A DNA stretch of 64,000 bases from Pseudodesulfovibrio hydrargyri (GTDB lineage: Bacteria > Desulfobacterota > Desulfovibrionia > Desulfovibrionales > Desulfovibrionaceae): positions 434,001-498,000 of the forward strand of contig NZ_LKAQ01000001.1 of NCBI RefSeq assembly GCF_001874525.1, written 5' to 3'. Positions 38,172-46,403 of the stretch are shown piece by piece (position 1 is the stretch's first letter; the number at the start of each line of letters is the position of its first letter). Both the position numbers and the translations under genes were made by a program. Under the pieces are notes generated by a model that was not told the origin of the DNA, did not search any database, and saw only the letters and a program-made list of their open reading frames with translations.

Positions 38172-38453
38172 ATGCAAAAGCCTTTGACCGAGTTTCCGAC
38201 AGGGTCCGTGGTTCGAATAGCCGGTATAGACGGCGGCCGTCAGGCGCGCGCCCGCATGCTCGCCATGGGCATGACCCCCGGCTGTCCGGTGGAGGTCTTG
38301 AGCGGCGGCTCCAACGGATGCCGCGTGCGCGTGCGCGGCTCGGACGTGGTCCTCTGCTGTGGCCTGGCTGGAAAGATCCTGGCCGTGCCCGATGACTCCG
38401 ACGAAGGCCCCCGTTGCTCCTGCTGCCCCGGCCCCCACGCCAGGGCCTCCTAG
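38172..38453 (+). CDS. feoA: FeoA domain protein
   Basis: A 93-residue protein with an SH3-like FeoA domain: VVRIAGIDGGRQARARMLAMGMTPG (split here) and VEVLSG..RVRVRGSDVVLCCGLAGKILA. FeoA proteins assist the FeoB ferrous-iron channel. The last residues, GPRCSCCPGPH, add a cysteine-rich tail not usual in FeoA, perhaps binding iron. No feoB lies nearby. GAGGGAA is upstream of ATG 38172; a TTG at 38154 would extend it by six residues. A terminator follows at 38477. Confidence 0.85.
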   Translation: MQKPLTEFPTGSVVRIAGIDGGRQARARMLAMGMTPGCPVEVLSGGSNGCRVRVRGSDVVLCCGLAGKILAVPDDSDEGPRCSCCPGPHARAS

Positions 38454-38476
38454 CCGGGCTTCCCGACGAATCTCAC

Positions 38477-38503
38477 AAAGCCGTCCATTTGGGCGGCTTT
38501 TTT
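38477..38503 (+). terminator. Terminator of feoA
   Basis: AAAGCCGTCC-attt-GGGCGGCTTT followed by TTT: a 10-bp stem with one G-T pair and a six-T run, 24 bases past the stop. Confidence 0.88.
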
Positions 38504-38615
38504 ATCGACAGGAAAAGGGAAGAAGCCCCGGGCCGCCACCCACCACTTTGTGATTTTTGCTTGTTTCACGCCGCCGCCCGGTGGTACCCTGGGAGGAAGA
38601 ATCTTGGGAGGAAAA

Positions 38616-39566
38616 ATGTCCGACAGCATCAAGATCGGCGTCAGCGCCTGCGTGGCCGGGGAAAGGGTCCGTTTCGACCGCACCCACCGGCGCAACGCCT
38701 ACCTGGCCGAAACCCTGGCCAAGCATGTGGAATTCGTGCCCATCTGCCCGGAGATCGCCTGCGGCATGGGCATTCCGCGCGAACCGCTCAGACAGGTGGA
38801 TTGCGCGGGCGAAATCCGGCTCATCGGCTACGAGTCGGGCAAGGATCTGACCGCCAAGATGACCAAGTGGGCGCACCGCGTGCTCAAGGGACTGGACAAG
38901 GAGGGCGTTTGCGGATTCGTCCTGCGCGTGCACTCCCCGTCCTGTGCGGTGAGCAAGGCCAGGATCCACCCCACCGACGGCAAACCGCCGCATCTCGGCC
39001 CCGGCTTCTTCACCCGCCTGCTTCAGGAGCACGATCCCCTGCTGCCCGTGGTCTCCTCCGAAGCATTGCAGAACGCCGTCCTGCGCGAAAATTTCATCCG
39101 CAGGGTGTTCGTCCTGCACCGCTGGCGCGCGCTTACGGCCAAGGGAGTGTCCATCGGCAGCCTGGTGGATTTCCACACCCGGCACAAGATGCTCATCCGC
39201 GCCCATGACCTGCGCGGCTACCGGGAACTCGGCCGCCTGCTCGGCGAAAGCACCCTGCACAACGCCGAAACCATCTTCGACAAATATGCCACCCTGCTCT
39301 TCAAGTCCCTGACCCTCAAGGCCACGCCGAGCAAGAACCGCGACGTGCTTTCCCACGCGGCGGGCTACTTCAAGAAGGACCTGGACGCCGAGGACAAGCG
39401 CGAACTGCACGCCGCGATCACCGCCTACGCCAAGGGCAAGGTTCCCCTGCTCGTGCCCGTCACCCTGCTCAACCACTACGCCCGCAAATACCGCAGGCCG
39501 TACCTGACCCAGCAGTATTACCTCAATCCAGACCCCGCCGAACTCCAACTCCTCAACCACGCCTGA
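38616..39566 (+). CDS. DUF523 and DUF1722 domain protein (YbgA-like)
   Basis: A 316-residue protein. Residues about 4-150 are DUF523 with IGVSACVAGERVRFD, FVPICPEIACGMGIPREP and LRVHSPSCAVSKARI, rich in conserved Cys. Residues about 190-310 are DUF1722 (YbgA) with LVDFHTRHKMLIRAHD, YRELGRLLGE and LNHYARKYRRPYLTQQYYLNP. The fused form is widespread and has been tied to thiouracil desulfuration or DNA photolyase neighbours; its in vivo function is unsettled. Start at 38616 with GGGAGGAAAA before it. It is single-gene with a terminator at 39569. Confidence 0.88.
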   Translation: MSDSIKIGVSACVAGERVRFDRTHRRNAYLAETLAKHVEFVPICPEIACGMGIPREPLRQVDCAGEIRLIGYESGKDLTAKMTKWAHRVLKGLDKEGVCGFVLRVHSPSCAVSKARIHPTDGKPPHLGPGFFTRLLQEHDPLLPVVSSEALQNAVLRENFIRRVFVLHRWRALTAKGVSIGSLVDFHTRHKMLIRAHDLRGYRELGRLLGESTLHNAETIFDKYATLLFKSLTLKATPSKNRDVLSHAAGYFKKDLDAEDKRELHAAITAYAKGKVPLLVPVTLLNHYARKYRRPYLTQQYYLNPDPAELQLLNHA

Positions 39567-39568
39567 CG

Positions 39569-39602
39569 AAAAGCCCCCGCAACAATCGTTGCGGGGGCTT
39601 TT
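39569..39602. terminator. Bidirectional terminator
   Basis: AAAAGCCCCCGCAAC-aatc-GTTGCGGGGGCTTTT is a perfect 15-bp stem with T runs in both directions. It separates the DUF1722 gene (plus) and the unknown minus-strand gene at 39623. Confidence 0.93.
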
Positions 39603-39622
39603 TCCATTCAAAAAATCGAGGC

Positions 39623-40405
39623 CTAGCAAAAGGCTGAATGCTCGGGCTCCAGGCGCAATCGTACGCCCTTAAGGTCTCCGCCTCCGGCCAGCCACGCCCG
39701 GAGCAGTTCGCGGTTGCGGAAGACCACCGGGTGCGGACAACCGTACCCGGCCTGATCGAGCAATCCGGCCGCCTGGTCGGGGTAGTGCTTGGCCGCGGAC
39801 AGGCAGGCCAGCAAGTTCAGGCACAACTCGTTCATGGGGAAGCGCAGGGTCATGGCCTTGCCCAGCGGCAGCATGACGTCAGCCAGTCGTCCGGCCCGGT
39901 AATAGGCCACGGCCAGGTCGAACTGGGCCGAGTGCAGGCCGGGCAACCGTCCTGCGATGGCCTCGCGTTCCGCCACGCCGTAGGTGATCCGCTCGGCCGC
40001 ATAGGACGCGCCGTCCAGGTTGCGGACGCGTACGTCGAACCCGTAGCGCCGGGCCCAGAACAGCCCTTCCACGGCCTCGTCCGGGTTCAGCCGCATGTCC
40101 AGACGCTGGCACCCGGCCAGCCGCATGGCCTTGAGCAGGCCGTCCGTGGGCACCGTGTCCAGCCGCGCGCTCCACAATACGTTCAGGTCGCGCACGCGCA
40201 TGTCCAGGCACATGTCCACCACCCGATCGTGGTCCGCGAACATGGCCGCGTCCTCAAAGGCCAGGCTCGACAACCCCCGCTCGCGGACCGCGCGTTCCAC
40301 TTCGTCCAGACTCCAGTTCCGGTCAAAGCGGACAACACCGCGCGCAAAGGGTTCCCTGTCCCATTCGGCCTTTTCAGGCATGATCGTTCGCATTTCCAAT
40401 CGCAT
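39623..40405 (-). CDS. Unknown protein, resembling a cysteine-less radical SAM barrel
   Basis: A 260-residue protein. I do not recognise it firmly. Residues about 16-130 contain ARGVVRFDRNWSLDEVERAV, MRVRDLNVLWSARLDTVPT, DGLLKAMRLAGCQRLDMRLNP and a following WARRYGFDVRVRNL, which read like the later strands of a B12-binding radical SAM enzyme barrel. No CxxxCxxC motif is present. The C-terminal part (about 150-230) is helical with TPR-like spacing (LAVAYYRAGRLADVMLPLGKAMTLRFP). The ATG at 40405 has AGGTGG upstream; two more ATGs lie within 24 bases. The gene stands downstream of a composite repeat and ends at the bidirectional terminator. Confidence 0.6.
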   Translation of the reverse strand: MRLEMRTIMPEKAEWDREPFARGVVRFDRNWSLDEVERAVRERGLSSLAFEDAAMFADHDRVVDMCLDMRVRDLNVLWSARLDTVPTDGLLKAMRLAGCQRLDMRLNPDEAVEGLFWARRYGFDVRVRNLDGASYAAERITYGVAEREAIAGRLPGLHSAQFDLAVAYYRAGRLADVMLPLGKAMTLRFPMNELCLNLLACLSAAKHYPDQAAGLLDQAGYGCPHPVVFRNRELLRAWLAGGGDLKGVRLRLEPEHSAFC

Positions 40406-40484
40406 ACGCCACCTTGGACGCCCGTTTTTTGACACCCCGGGCATACCTGACAACGATTATTGCAAACACTTTGCCAAAAGGCAT

Positions 40485-40586
40485 GCCTCCGGCGGCCGGG
40501 GGAAGGGAAAGGGAAACCCTTTGAAAAGGGCTTTCCCTTTCCCTTCCCCCGGACCCCCCATCCCCTTTCCCTTCCTAAACTTTTTG
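40485..40586 (-). repeat. Modular palindrome repeat, copy B
   Basis: Reverse orientation of copy A. The tail GCCTCCGGCGG is at 40485, then a palindrome with perfect 21-base arms and an inner CCCTTT/AAAGGG, then the CCTTCCTAAACTTTTTG end (40570-40586). Compared with copy A, both arms have one G-C pair less and one covarying A-T for G-C. It lies 79 bases before the start of the 39623-40405 gene. Confidence 0.87.
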
Positions 40587-40679
40587 TTTGCGCATGCGCG
40601 CGTGCGGTGGGTCGAGAAGAGACGTGCGATTGCTCCAAGTCCGACTACCCCAAAAACAATGAGAAAGAGCACTTCAAAA

Positions 40680-40733
40680 CGCTCCTGTACGCCCCTGCCG
40701 AAGGCACACAAAAAGTTCTGGACGCCGGAGGCA
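40680..40733 (+). repeat. Repeat copy E: stem-less (empty) form
   Basis: A 43-base block (40680-40722) ending in GGCACACAAAAAGTTCTGGA is repeated at 49141-49183 with two differences. Here it is joined directly to CGCCGGAGGCATC; at 49 kb a 44-base palindrome lies between. So this looks like the same locus type without the stem. It faces copy B (opposite strand) about 120 bases away. Confidence 0.75.
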
Positions 40734-40736
40734 TCC

Positions 40737-40773
40737 AAACGAAAGGGCCCCGCAATGCGGGGCCCTTTCGTTT
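40737..40773 (-). terminator. Terminator of metG
   Basis: AAACGAAAGGGCCCCGCA/TGCGGGGCCCTTTCGTTT, an 18-bp inverted repeat around one base, 20 bases after the metG stop. On the minus strand its last arm ends with TTTCGTTT. Confidence 0.88.
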
Positions 40774-40793
40774 GATATGTGTCACTACCGTGG

Positions 40794-42731
40794 CTAGCTG
40801 ACTTTGCTGCCCGGGGGGACTTGGCCGGTGGGGGTGAGGAGTTCCATCCCTTTGTCGGTCTTGACGGCCAGGACCATGCCCTGGGAGAGCTGCTTGCGCA
40901 GCTTGCGGGGCTTGAGGTTGGCGACCACCACGACCTGTTTGCCGACGAGGTCGGCGGGCTCGAAATAATCGGCCAATCCCGCGACCACCTGGCGCAGGTC
41001 CTTGTCGCCGGTATCGACCTTGACCAGCAGGAGCCGGTCGGCGTCCGGGTGTTTCTCCACCTCCCGGACCGTGCCCACGCGCAGGTCGAGCTTCTGGAAA
41101 TCCTCGAACTCGATCTCGCAGACGGTTTCCTCGGCTTTGTCCTTCTTGGGGGTCTTCTTGGCCTTCTTGGCTGGCTCGGCCGGAGCTTCCTCGGCGGGCA
41201 GGTCCACGCGGGGGAAGAGGTTGGAGGTCTCGGCCACGGTGATGTCGGACTCGATCAGTCCCCAGACGTCCAGTTCCTTGGGCAGGTTGACCTTTTCCGG
41301 GGCAAACGCGATGCCGAGTTGTTCGAGCATCTTCTCGGACGCCTCGGGCATGACCGGCCACAGGTGCACGGCGATCTTGCGCATGTTCTCGAGGAGCACG
41401 TAGATGACCGTGGACAGCCGCCCGGTGTTCCCGGCCTTGAACAGGGCCCAGGGCGCGGTCTCGTCGATGTACTTGTTCAGGCCGCGCACCAATTCCCAGA
41501 GCCCTTCCAGGGCGCGGGAGAACTTCAGCTCGGAGAAGAAGTCCTGGAAGGACTGCATGGCGTCCTGGCCGATCTTCTTGATCTCCGCGTCGACCACGTC
41601 CTCCACGTCCGGGCGGGGGATTTGGCCGCCGAAGTACTTGTGGGTCATGGACAGGGTGCGGTTGAACAGGTTGCCCAGGTCGTTGGCCAGGTCCGCGTTG
41701 AGGCGGCCGACCAGGGCCTTTTCGGAAAAGCTGGAGTCCTGGCCGAAGGACATCTCGCGCAGCAGGAAATAGCGGAAGGCGTCCAGGCCGTAGGCGTCCT
41801 TCATGGCCAGGGGCTCGACCACGTTGCCGATGGACTTGGACATCTTGGTGTCTTCCACCAGCCAGTAGCCGTGCACGTTGAGGTGCTGGTACGGCTCGAT
41901 GCCGGCGGCCTTGAGCATGGTCGGCCAGAAGATGGCGTGGGGTTTGAGGATGTCCTTGGCCACCATGTGATTGGCCACGGGCCAGAATTTCTTGAACTTC
42001 TCACCATCGGGCCAGCCCAGAGCGGCCACGTAGTTGATCAGCGCGTCGAACCAGACGTAGGTCACGTAGTCGGCGTCGAACGGCAGTTCGATGCCCCATG
42101 TCAGGCGGGACTTGGGCCGGGAGATGCACAGGTCCTCGAGTTCGCCGGACTCGAGCAGGGACACGACCTCGTTGCGGTAGCGTTCGGGCCGGATGAAGTC
42201 GGGGTTCTGGTTGATGTGCTCCAGGAGCCAGTCGCGGTACTTGGACATCTTGAAGAAGTAGTTCTTCTCCGCGATGTACTCGGGCTTGGTCTGGTGGTCC
42301 GGGCAGAGTCCGTTGACCAGTTCCTTCTCGGTGTAGAACCGCTCGCAGCCGAAGCAGTAGTGGCCGCCGTATTCGCCGAAGTAGATGTCTCCGGCGTCGT
42401 AGACCTTCTGCAGGATCTGACGGACCACTTCCTTGTGCCGGGGCTCGGTGGTCCGGATAAAGTCGTTGTTGGAAATGTTCATGTTCGGCCAGAGGTCCTT
42501 GAAGAGCTTGCTGATGACGTCAACATACTCCTGGGGCGTCTGTCCGTTGCTTTCCGCGGCCTGGACGATCTTGTCGCCGTGTTCGTCGGTGCCGGTCAGA
42601 AAGTAGGTCTCCTCGCCCATGAGCCGGTGGAAGCGATTCAGGGAATCGGCCACCGTGGTGGTGTACGCGTGGCCCAGGTGGGGTTTGGCGTTCACATAGT
42701 AAATGGGCGTGGTGATGTAAAAGCGTTGCAA
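40794..42731 (-). CDS. metG: Methionyl-tRNA synthetase
   Basis: A 645-residue class I synthetase. The HIGH motif is HLGH (residues 18-21 in AKPHLGHAYTTT), and KMSKS is intact in VEDTKMSKSIGNVV. A zinc-knuckle region has YCFGCERFY and GLCPDH. The C-terminal EMAP-II-like tRNA-binding domain (about 540-645), with FQKLDLRVGTVREVEKHPDADRLL, follows a Lys/Glu-rich linker. Full length for a dimeric bacterial MetRS. It is 44 bases downstream of ricT on the same strand and likely in its operon. Confidence 0.97.
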   Translation of the reverse strand: MQRFYITTPIYYVNAKPHLGHAYTTTVADSLNRFHRLMGEETYFLTGTDEHGDKIVQAAESNGQTPQEYVDVISKLFKDLWPNMNISNNDFIRTTEPRHKEVVRQILQKVYDAGDIYFGEYGGHYCFGCERFYTEKELVNGLCPDHQTKPEYIAEKNYFFKMSKYRDWLLEHINQNPDFIRPERYRNEVVSLLESGELEDLCISRPKSRLTWGIELPFDADYVTYVWFDALINYVAALGWPDGEKFKKFWPVANHMVAKDILKPHAIFWPTMLKAAGIEPYQHLNVHGYWLVEDTKMSKSIGNVVEPLAMKDAYGLDAFRYFLLREMSFGQDSSFSEKALVGRLNADLANDLGNLFNRTLSMTHKYFGGQIPRPDVEDVVDAEIKKIGQDAMQSFQDFFSELKFSRALEGLWELVRGLNKYIDETAPWALFKAGNTGRLSTVIYVLLENMRKIAVHLWPVMPEASEKMLEQLGIAFAPEKVNLPKELDVWGLIESDITVAETSNLFPRVDLPAEEAPAEPAKKAKKTPKKDKAEETVCEIEFEDFQKLDLRVGTVREVEKHPDADRLLLVKVDTGDKDLRQVVAGLADYFEPADLVGKQVVVVANLKPRKLRKQLSQGMVLAVKTDKGMELLTPTGQVPPGSKVS

Positions 42732-42775
42732 ATCGAATTCTCCTTGTCGTGACGAAAGCGGCCGCCGGACGGGCG

Positions 42776-43924
42776 TTACTTTTTGGGAGGCCTGCGCCTG
42801 CGCCTTCTGGGCCTGCGGCCGCGCTTTGACTTGGCGTCGTCCGCCTCCCCCGCGTCTGGGCCGGAGGCCGCCTGTTCGGGCCCCGGTTCGGAAGCGTCCG
42901 CCTTGTACGGCGTCTCCTTGCGGGGACGGCGCTTGCGGTCGTCCCGCGCCGGTCTGGCTTCCCGGGCGCTGGGCGGATTCTCGGAATCGGACGGGCCGGG
43001 CTCGCCGGATTGGGAGCCGCCCGTTTCGGGCCGGGGCGGACGTCGTCCGCCTCTCCGTGCCTGGGGAACGGCGGCCCGGGCCTTGGCTTCCGCCTTGGCC
43101 TCGTCGCTCGGCGGCTTGTTAACTATTTCATTCCATTCGTCAATGGAAACTTCCTGCTCTTCGAAGCTCTCGTCAAGCAGGGATAAGGACTTTTTGAAGA
43201 AATTGGAACGAAGGACCTTCATCTGCCCGAGCGAGGTCTGATACTTCTTGCCCACGCGCGGGCACATGCGGTGGAATTCCTCGTAGCCCTTCTGCTCGAA
43301 GCTCAGGCAACAGAGCAGCCGCCCACAGATACCGGAAATCTTGGTGGGATTGAGGAACAGGTTCTGCTCCTTGGCCATCTTGATGGTCACGGGAACGAAC
43401 TTGCGCATGAACCGGCGGCAGCAGCACATCTGTCCGCAGTTGCCGATGGCCCCGAGCATCTGGGTCTCGTGGCGCACGCCGATCTGCCGCAGCTCGATGC
43501 GGGTGCGGTATTCCTTGACCAGGTCCTTGATCAACTCGCGGAAGTCGATGCGGCCGGGGGCGGTGAAGTAGAAGACCATCTTGGAGCGGTCGAAGAAGAC
43601 CTCCACGTCGACCAGTTTCATGCCTAGCTTGTGAGTGTTGATGCAGGCCCGGCAGAACTTGAAGGCATCCTTGGACAGGACCTCGTTCTCGGCCACGGCC
43701 TCCATGTCCTTTTCGTTGGCCAGCCGGTAGATGGCCGCGTGCCCCTCGGGGTCCTCGTCGTCCATCTCCTTGGGCGCCTGGCGGACGAGGATGACCTTGC
43801 CCAGCCCCATGCCCTGGTCGGTCTTGACGATGACGTGCTGGCCCTCGCGGACTACGAACGGACCGGAGCCGAAGTAATACACCTGCCCGTAGTCATTGAA
43901 TTTTACACCAAGTGTTTGGCTCAT
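42776..43924 (-). CDS. PSP1 domain / RicT-like protein
   Basis: A 382-residue protein. Residues about 1-270 match the PSP1/RicT family with VKFNDYGQVYYF, FCRACI, DRSKMVFYFTAPGRIDFREL, GQMCCCRRFM and GICGRLLCCLSFE; the Cys clusters could bind 4Fe-4S centres as in the RicAFT complex that affects RNase Y and RNA processing. Beyond about residue 285 a low-complexity Pro/Arg/Ser/Glu tail ends in RGRRPRRRRRRPPKK, probably RNA-binding. RicA and RicF are not near. A hairpin lies 22 bases before its start. Confidence 0.88.
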   Translation of the reverse strand: MSQTLGVKFNDYGQVYYFGSGPFVVREGQHVIVKTDQGMGLGKVILVRQAPKEMDDEDPEGHAAIYRLANEKDMEAVAENEVLSKDAFKFCRACINTHKLGMKLVDVEVFFDRSKMVFYFTAPGRIDFRELIKDLVKEYRTRIELRQIGVRHETQMLGAIGNCGQMCCCRRFMRKFVPVTIKMAKEQNLFLNPTKISGICGRLLCCLSFEQKGYEEFHRMCPRVGKKYQTSLGQMKVLRSNFFKKSLSLLDESFEEQEVSIDEWNEIVNKPPSDEAKAEAKARAAVPQARRGGRRPPRPETGGSQSGEPGPSDSENPPSAREARPARDDRKRRPRKETPYKADASEPGPEQAASGPDAGEADDAKSKRGRRPRRRRRRPPKK

Positions 43925-43940
43925 GAATTCCTATCCTGTA

Positions 43941-43965
43941 TAAAAGCCCCCCAGGTCGCGGGGGG
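43941..43965 (-). terminator. Weak hairpin before ricT
   Basis: CCCCCC-N7-GGGGGG (43947-43965), followed on the minus strand by CTTTTATA. It could end the upstream CheY-like gene's transcript, and lies only 17-22 bases before the ricT start. Confidence 0.4.
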
Positions 43966-44102
43966 AGTGAGTATCGAGCAAAGAGAGTTAACATATTAGA
44001 AAACGGCTCCAACTTCAAATCCGTTCGCCAACGCGAAACCGGATGCCGCTTCTAGGCACGGCACCCGGCTGCAACGTCTTCAATTCGCTGGCGTTGTTCG
44101 CT

Positions 44103-44498
44103 TCAGATGAGGCCGAGGCTCTTGATCTCTTCCATGAGCTTGGCCTCGTCGATGGGCTTGACCAGGTAGGAAGTGGCCCCGCCAAGGAAGAAGGCGTCGT
44201 GCGTCTCCTTCTCGTCCGCGAGCATGGTGGTGACGATGACCTTGGATTCACGGTGCGGGCTGACGCCGTTCTCCTGCTCCAGGGTGCGGATTTCGCGCAG
44301 GGCCTGCTGGCCGTCCAGTTCGGGCATGAGCAGGTCGAGGCAGATCAGGTCGTAGGGCTCCCCGTCGAGCAGGCCCCGACGGAATGCCTCGATGGCCTCC
44401 TCGCCGTTCACGGCGATGTCGCATTTGGCGACCTGACGCAATATTTCGTGAATCATGTTCCGGCTATAAAAATCGTCATCCACGATCAACGCTTTCAT
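44103..44498 (-). CDS. CheY-like response regulator (receiver only)
   Basis: A 131-residue single-domain receiver. The acid pocket is DDD at residues 8-10 (IVDDDFYSRN), the phosphorylated Asp lies in LICLDLLMPELDG (about residue 60), the switch Thr in VIVTTML and the Lys in YLVKPIDE. It has no output domain, so it probably signals by protein contact. The start at 44498 has GAGGAGGGC upstream. No kinase is adjacent; the hybrid kinase and chemoreceptors in this window are candidates. Confidence 0.92.
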   Translation of the reverse strand: MKALIVDDDFYSRNMIHEILRQVAKCDIAVNGEEAIEAFRRGLLDGEPYDLICLDLLMPELDGQQALREIRTLEQENGVSPHRESKVIVTTMLADEKETHDAFFLGGATSYLVKPIDEAKLMEEIKSLGLI

Positions 44499-44608
44499 CT
44501 TTCGCCCTCCTCTGAGCCTCATCGTCTTGAGTTGGAGATATGTTTCAATGTCATTTTCTCATGAAAAGCGCAACAGTTCGGCCCGTCCGAAAGCGCACGA
44601 ACGACAGC

Positions 44609-45490
44609 TCACGGTTCGAGCTCCATGCCCTCCCGGGCCAGTTCGAAGCGCACGCCCCGGTCCTTCCAGCGGGCCCGCAGCCAGGCGTCCAGCCCGTCCA
44701 GGTCCTCGTCCGTCCGGTTCACGTCGTGGTGGGTCAGCACAGCCATGCCCACCCCGGCCGCGCGGGCCAGTTCCAGGGCCGACTGCATGGAGCCGTGGCC
44801 CCAGCCCTTTTTGAGCCGGTACTCCTCCGGGGTGTACTGGCCGTCGACAATCAGCAGGTCCACCCCGCGCAGCAGGTCGAGGACGGCCCGCCTGCGCTCG
44901 GCCACCAGGGCCTCGTAGACGTTAAAGTCCTCGTCCCCCGGCGAATAGATGTTGGAGAACGGCTCGTGGTCGCCGGTGAAAAACAGGGAACGGCCGTCGC
45001 AACGCACCAGGTATCCGAAATTCGGAGCAGGATGGTTCATGAGCAGGGGCGTGACCCGGGCGAATCCCAGGTCCACGGTCTCGCCCTCGGCCAGGGTGCG
45101 GTATCGGATGTCGGCCGCCAGCTCGGCGGTCCGCACCGGAAAGAACGGGTACTCCATCTGCCGCGACAGGGCGGCCTCGATGCCGGTCATGTTCAGCGGA
45201 TCGCCCGGCCCGTGCACGGTCACCCGGCTGCCGGGCGTGAACAGAGGCATGAAGAACGGCAGCCCGGAGATATGATCCCAGTGGACGTGGGTGATGAAGA
45301 TGTCGCAGGACACGGGCCCTTCGGCCGCCAGCTCGCCCCCCAGCTCCCGGATGCCGGTGCCCGCGTCGAGGACGAGCAGGCCGCCGCCGTCGGCGCGCAC
45401 CTCAATGCAGGAGGTGTTGCCGCCGTACTTGAGGGTCTCCGGCCCGGGAACGGGCAGGGAGCCGCGCGTGCCCCGGAACCGGACGCGCAT
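44609..45490 (-). CDS. MBL-fold metal-dependent hydrolase
   Basis: A 293-residue metallo-beta-lactamase-fold protein. The N-terminal RFRGTRGSLPVPGPETLKYGGNTSC and LLVLDAGTGIRELGG segments, and HVHWDHISGLPFF (HxHxDH) supply metal ligands; later His/Asp residues lie in LMNHPAPNFGY, FFTGDHEPFS, IVDGQYTPEEY and LTHHDVNRTDED. It resembles phosphodiesterase/RNase Z-like MBL proteins. The substrate is unknown. The ATG at 45490 overlaps the HDOD stop by one base (TGATG). Confidence 0.88.
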   Translation of the reverse strand: MRVRFRGTRGSLPVPGPETLKYGGNTSCIEVRADGGGLLVLDAGTGIRELGGELAAEGPVSCDIFITHVHWDHISGLPFFMPLFTPGSRVTVHGPGDPLNMTGIEAALSRQMEYPFFPVRTAELAADIRYRTLAEGETVDLGFARVTPLLMNHPAPNFGYLVRCDGRSLFFTGDHEPFSNIYSPGDEDFNVYEALVAERRRAVLDLLRGVDLLIVDGQYTPEEYRLKKGWGHGSMQSALELARAAGVGMAVLTHHDVNRTDEDLDGLDAWLRARWKDRGVRFELAREGMELEP

Positions 45491-46353
45491 CAGCGGGACT
45501 CCCCGAGCTTGATGAAGATGCGCGCGTTCTCGACCTCCTCGCCCAGGGAAGGCAAATCCGCGATGAGTTCGTCCATGGTCATGCCCAGCCGGTTGACGAC
45601 GCCCGCGGGCAGCGGCTCCACATGGAAATCGCCCGCAGAGCCGAAGGACAGCTTCTTGCTGATCTGGTTGGCGGTGAACAGGCAGTCGGTGAGCATGAAG
45701 TCCCCGCCCTCTCCCATGGAATGGTGGGATGCGATGGTTTCCCGCAACTCGCCGGGCAGGTGCCACTTCTCGGCCAGCAGCCCGCCGATGTCCGCGTGGG
45801 TGGCCCCAATGACCTCCAGCTCGCAGCGATGCAGGGAACTTCCCGGCTCGGCGGCCAGGCGGATGGCGGTCTGAAACCGGTCGGGCAAGTACAGGGCGAA
45901 GACCACCTTGCCGATGTCGTGGAGCAGCCCGGCCGCGAAATAGTTGGCCACGTCGTCGCGGGAGACCCCGAGCTTTCGGCCGAGCATGGACGCGCAGGCG
46001 GCCACGGCCAGGGAATGGAGCCAGAACGCGCCCATGTCCAGCCGGTCCGAGGCGGAACGGGGAATGGCCCCCACCGCGGCCAGCCCGAGGGACACGTTCT
46101 TCAGGGTGTTCAGGCCGAGGTAGACGCTGGCGTGGTTGATGGAGGAGATCTCCCTGGACAGTCCGAAATAGGGAGAGTTGACCAGACGCAAAATCTTGAG
46201 GGTGAAAACCGGGTCCTTCTTGATGACCTCGACCAAGTCCTTCTGAGAGCAGTTGATGTCCCCGGACAGCTCCAGGATCTGATGCACACTCTCGGGAAAC
46301 GCGGGCATCCGCTCCACGGCCTCGAGCAATGTCTGTCTGACGTCGTTGTTCAT
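45490..46353 (-). CDS. HDOD domain protein
   Basis: A 287-residue protein with an HDOD (HD-related output) domain over residues about 8-205: MPAFPESVHQILELSGD, VIKKDPVFTLKILRLVNSPYFG and AGLLHDIGKVVFA with GATHADIGGLLAEKWHLP. HDOD proteins act in signalling pathways; the HD residues here (LLHDIGK) are partly kept. The start at 46353 matches family N-termini, but an ATG at 46401 two bases after comEC stop is also possible; neither has a strong ribosome-binding site. It is in a run with comEC and the MBL gene. Confidence 0.85.
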   Translation of the reverse strand: MNNDVRQTLLEAVERMPAFPESVHQILELSGDINCSQKDLVEVIKKDPVFTLKILRLVNSPYFGLSREISSINHASVYLGLNTLKNVSLGLAAVGAIPRSASDRLDMGAFWLHSLAVAACASMLGRKLGVSRDDVANYFAAGLLHDIGKVVFALYLPDRFQTAIRLAAEPGSSLHRCELEVIGATHADIGGLLAEKWHLPGELRETIASHHSMGEGGDFMLTDCLFTANQISKKLSFGSAGDFHVEPLPAGVVNRLGMTMDELIADLPSLGEEVENARIFIKLGESR

Positions 46354-46403
46354 GCGCTGATCTGCCTGCCTCGACGGCGCTCGGGGGCGAACCGCCTCCA
46401 TAT

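Noticed and set aside
40457..40738. Possible small conserved protein encoded by the composite repeats (CAFGRGV.ER frame)
   Set aside because: The frame shares residues with the 49 kb locus, but only because the DNA is repeated; there is no clear start or ribosome site, and the 6.4 kb copy lacks it.
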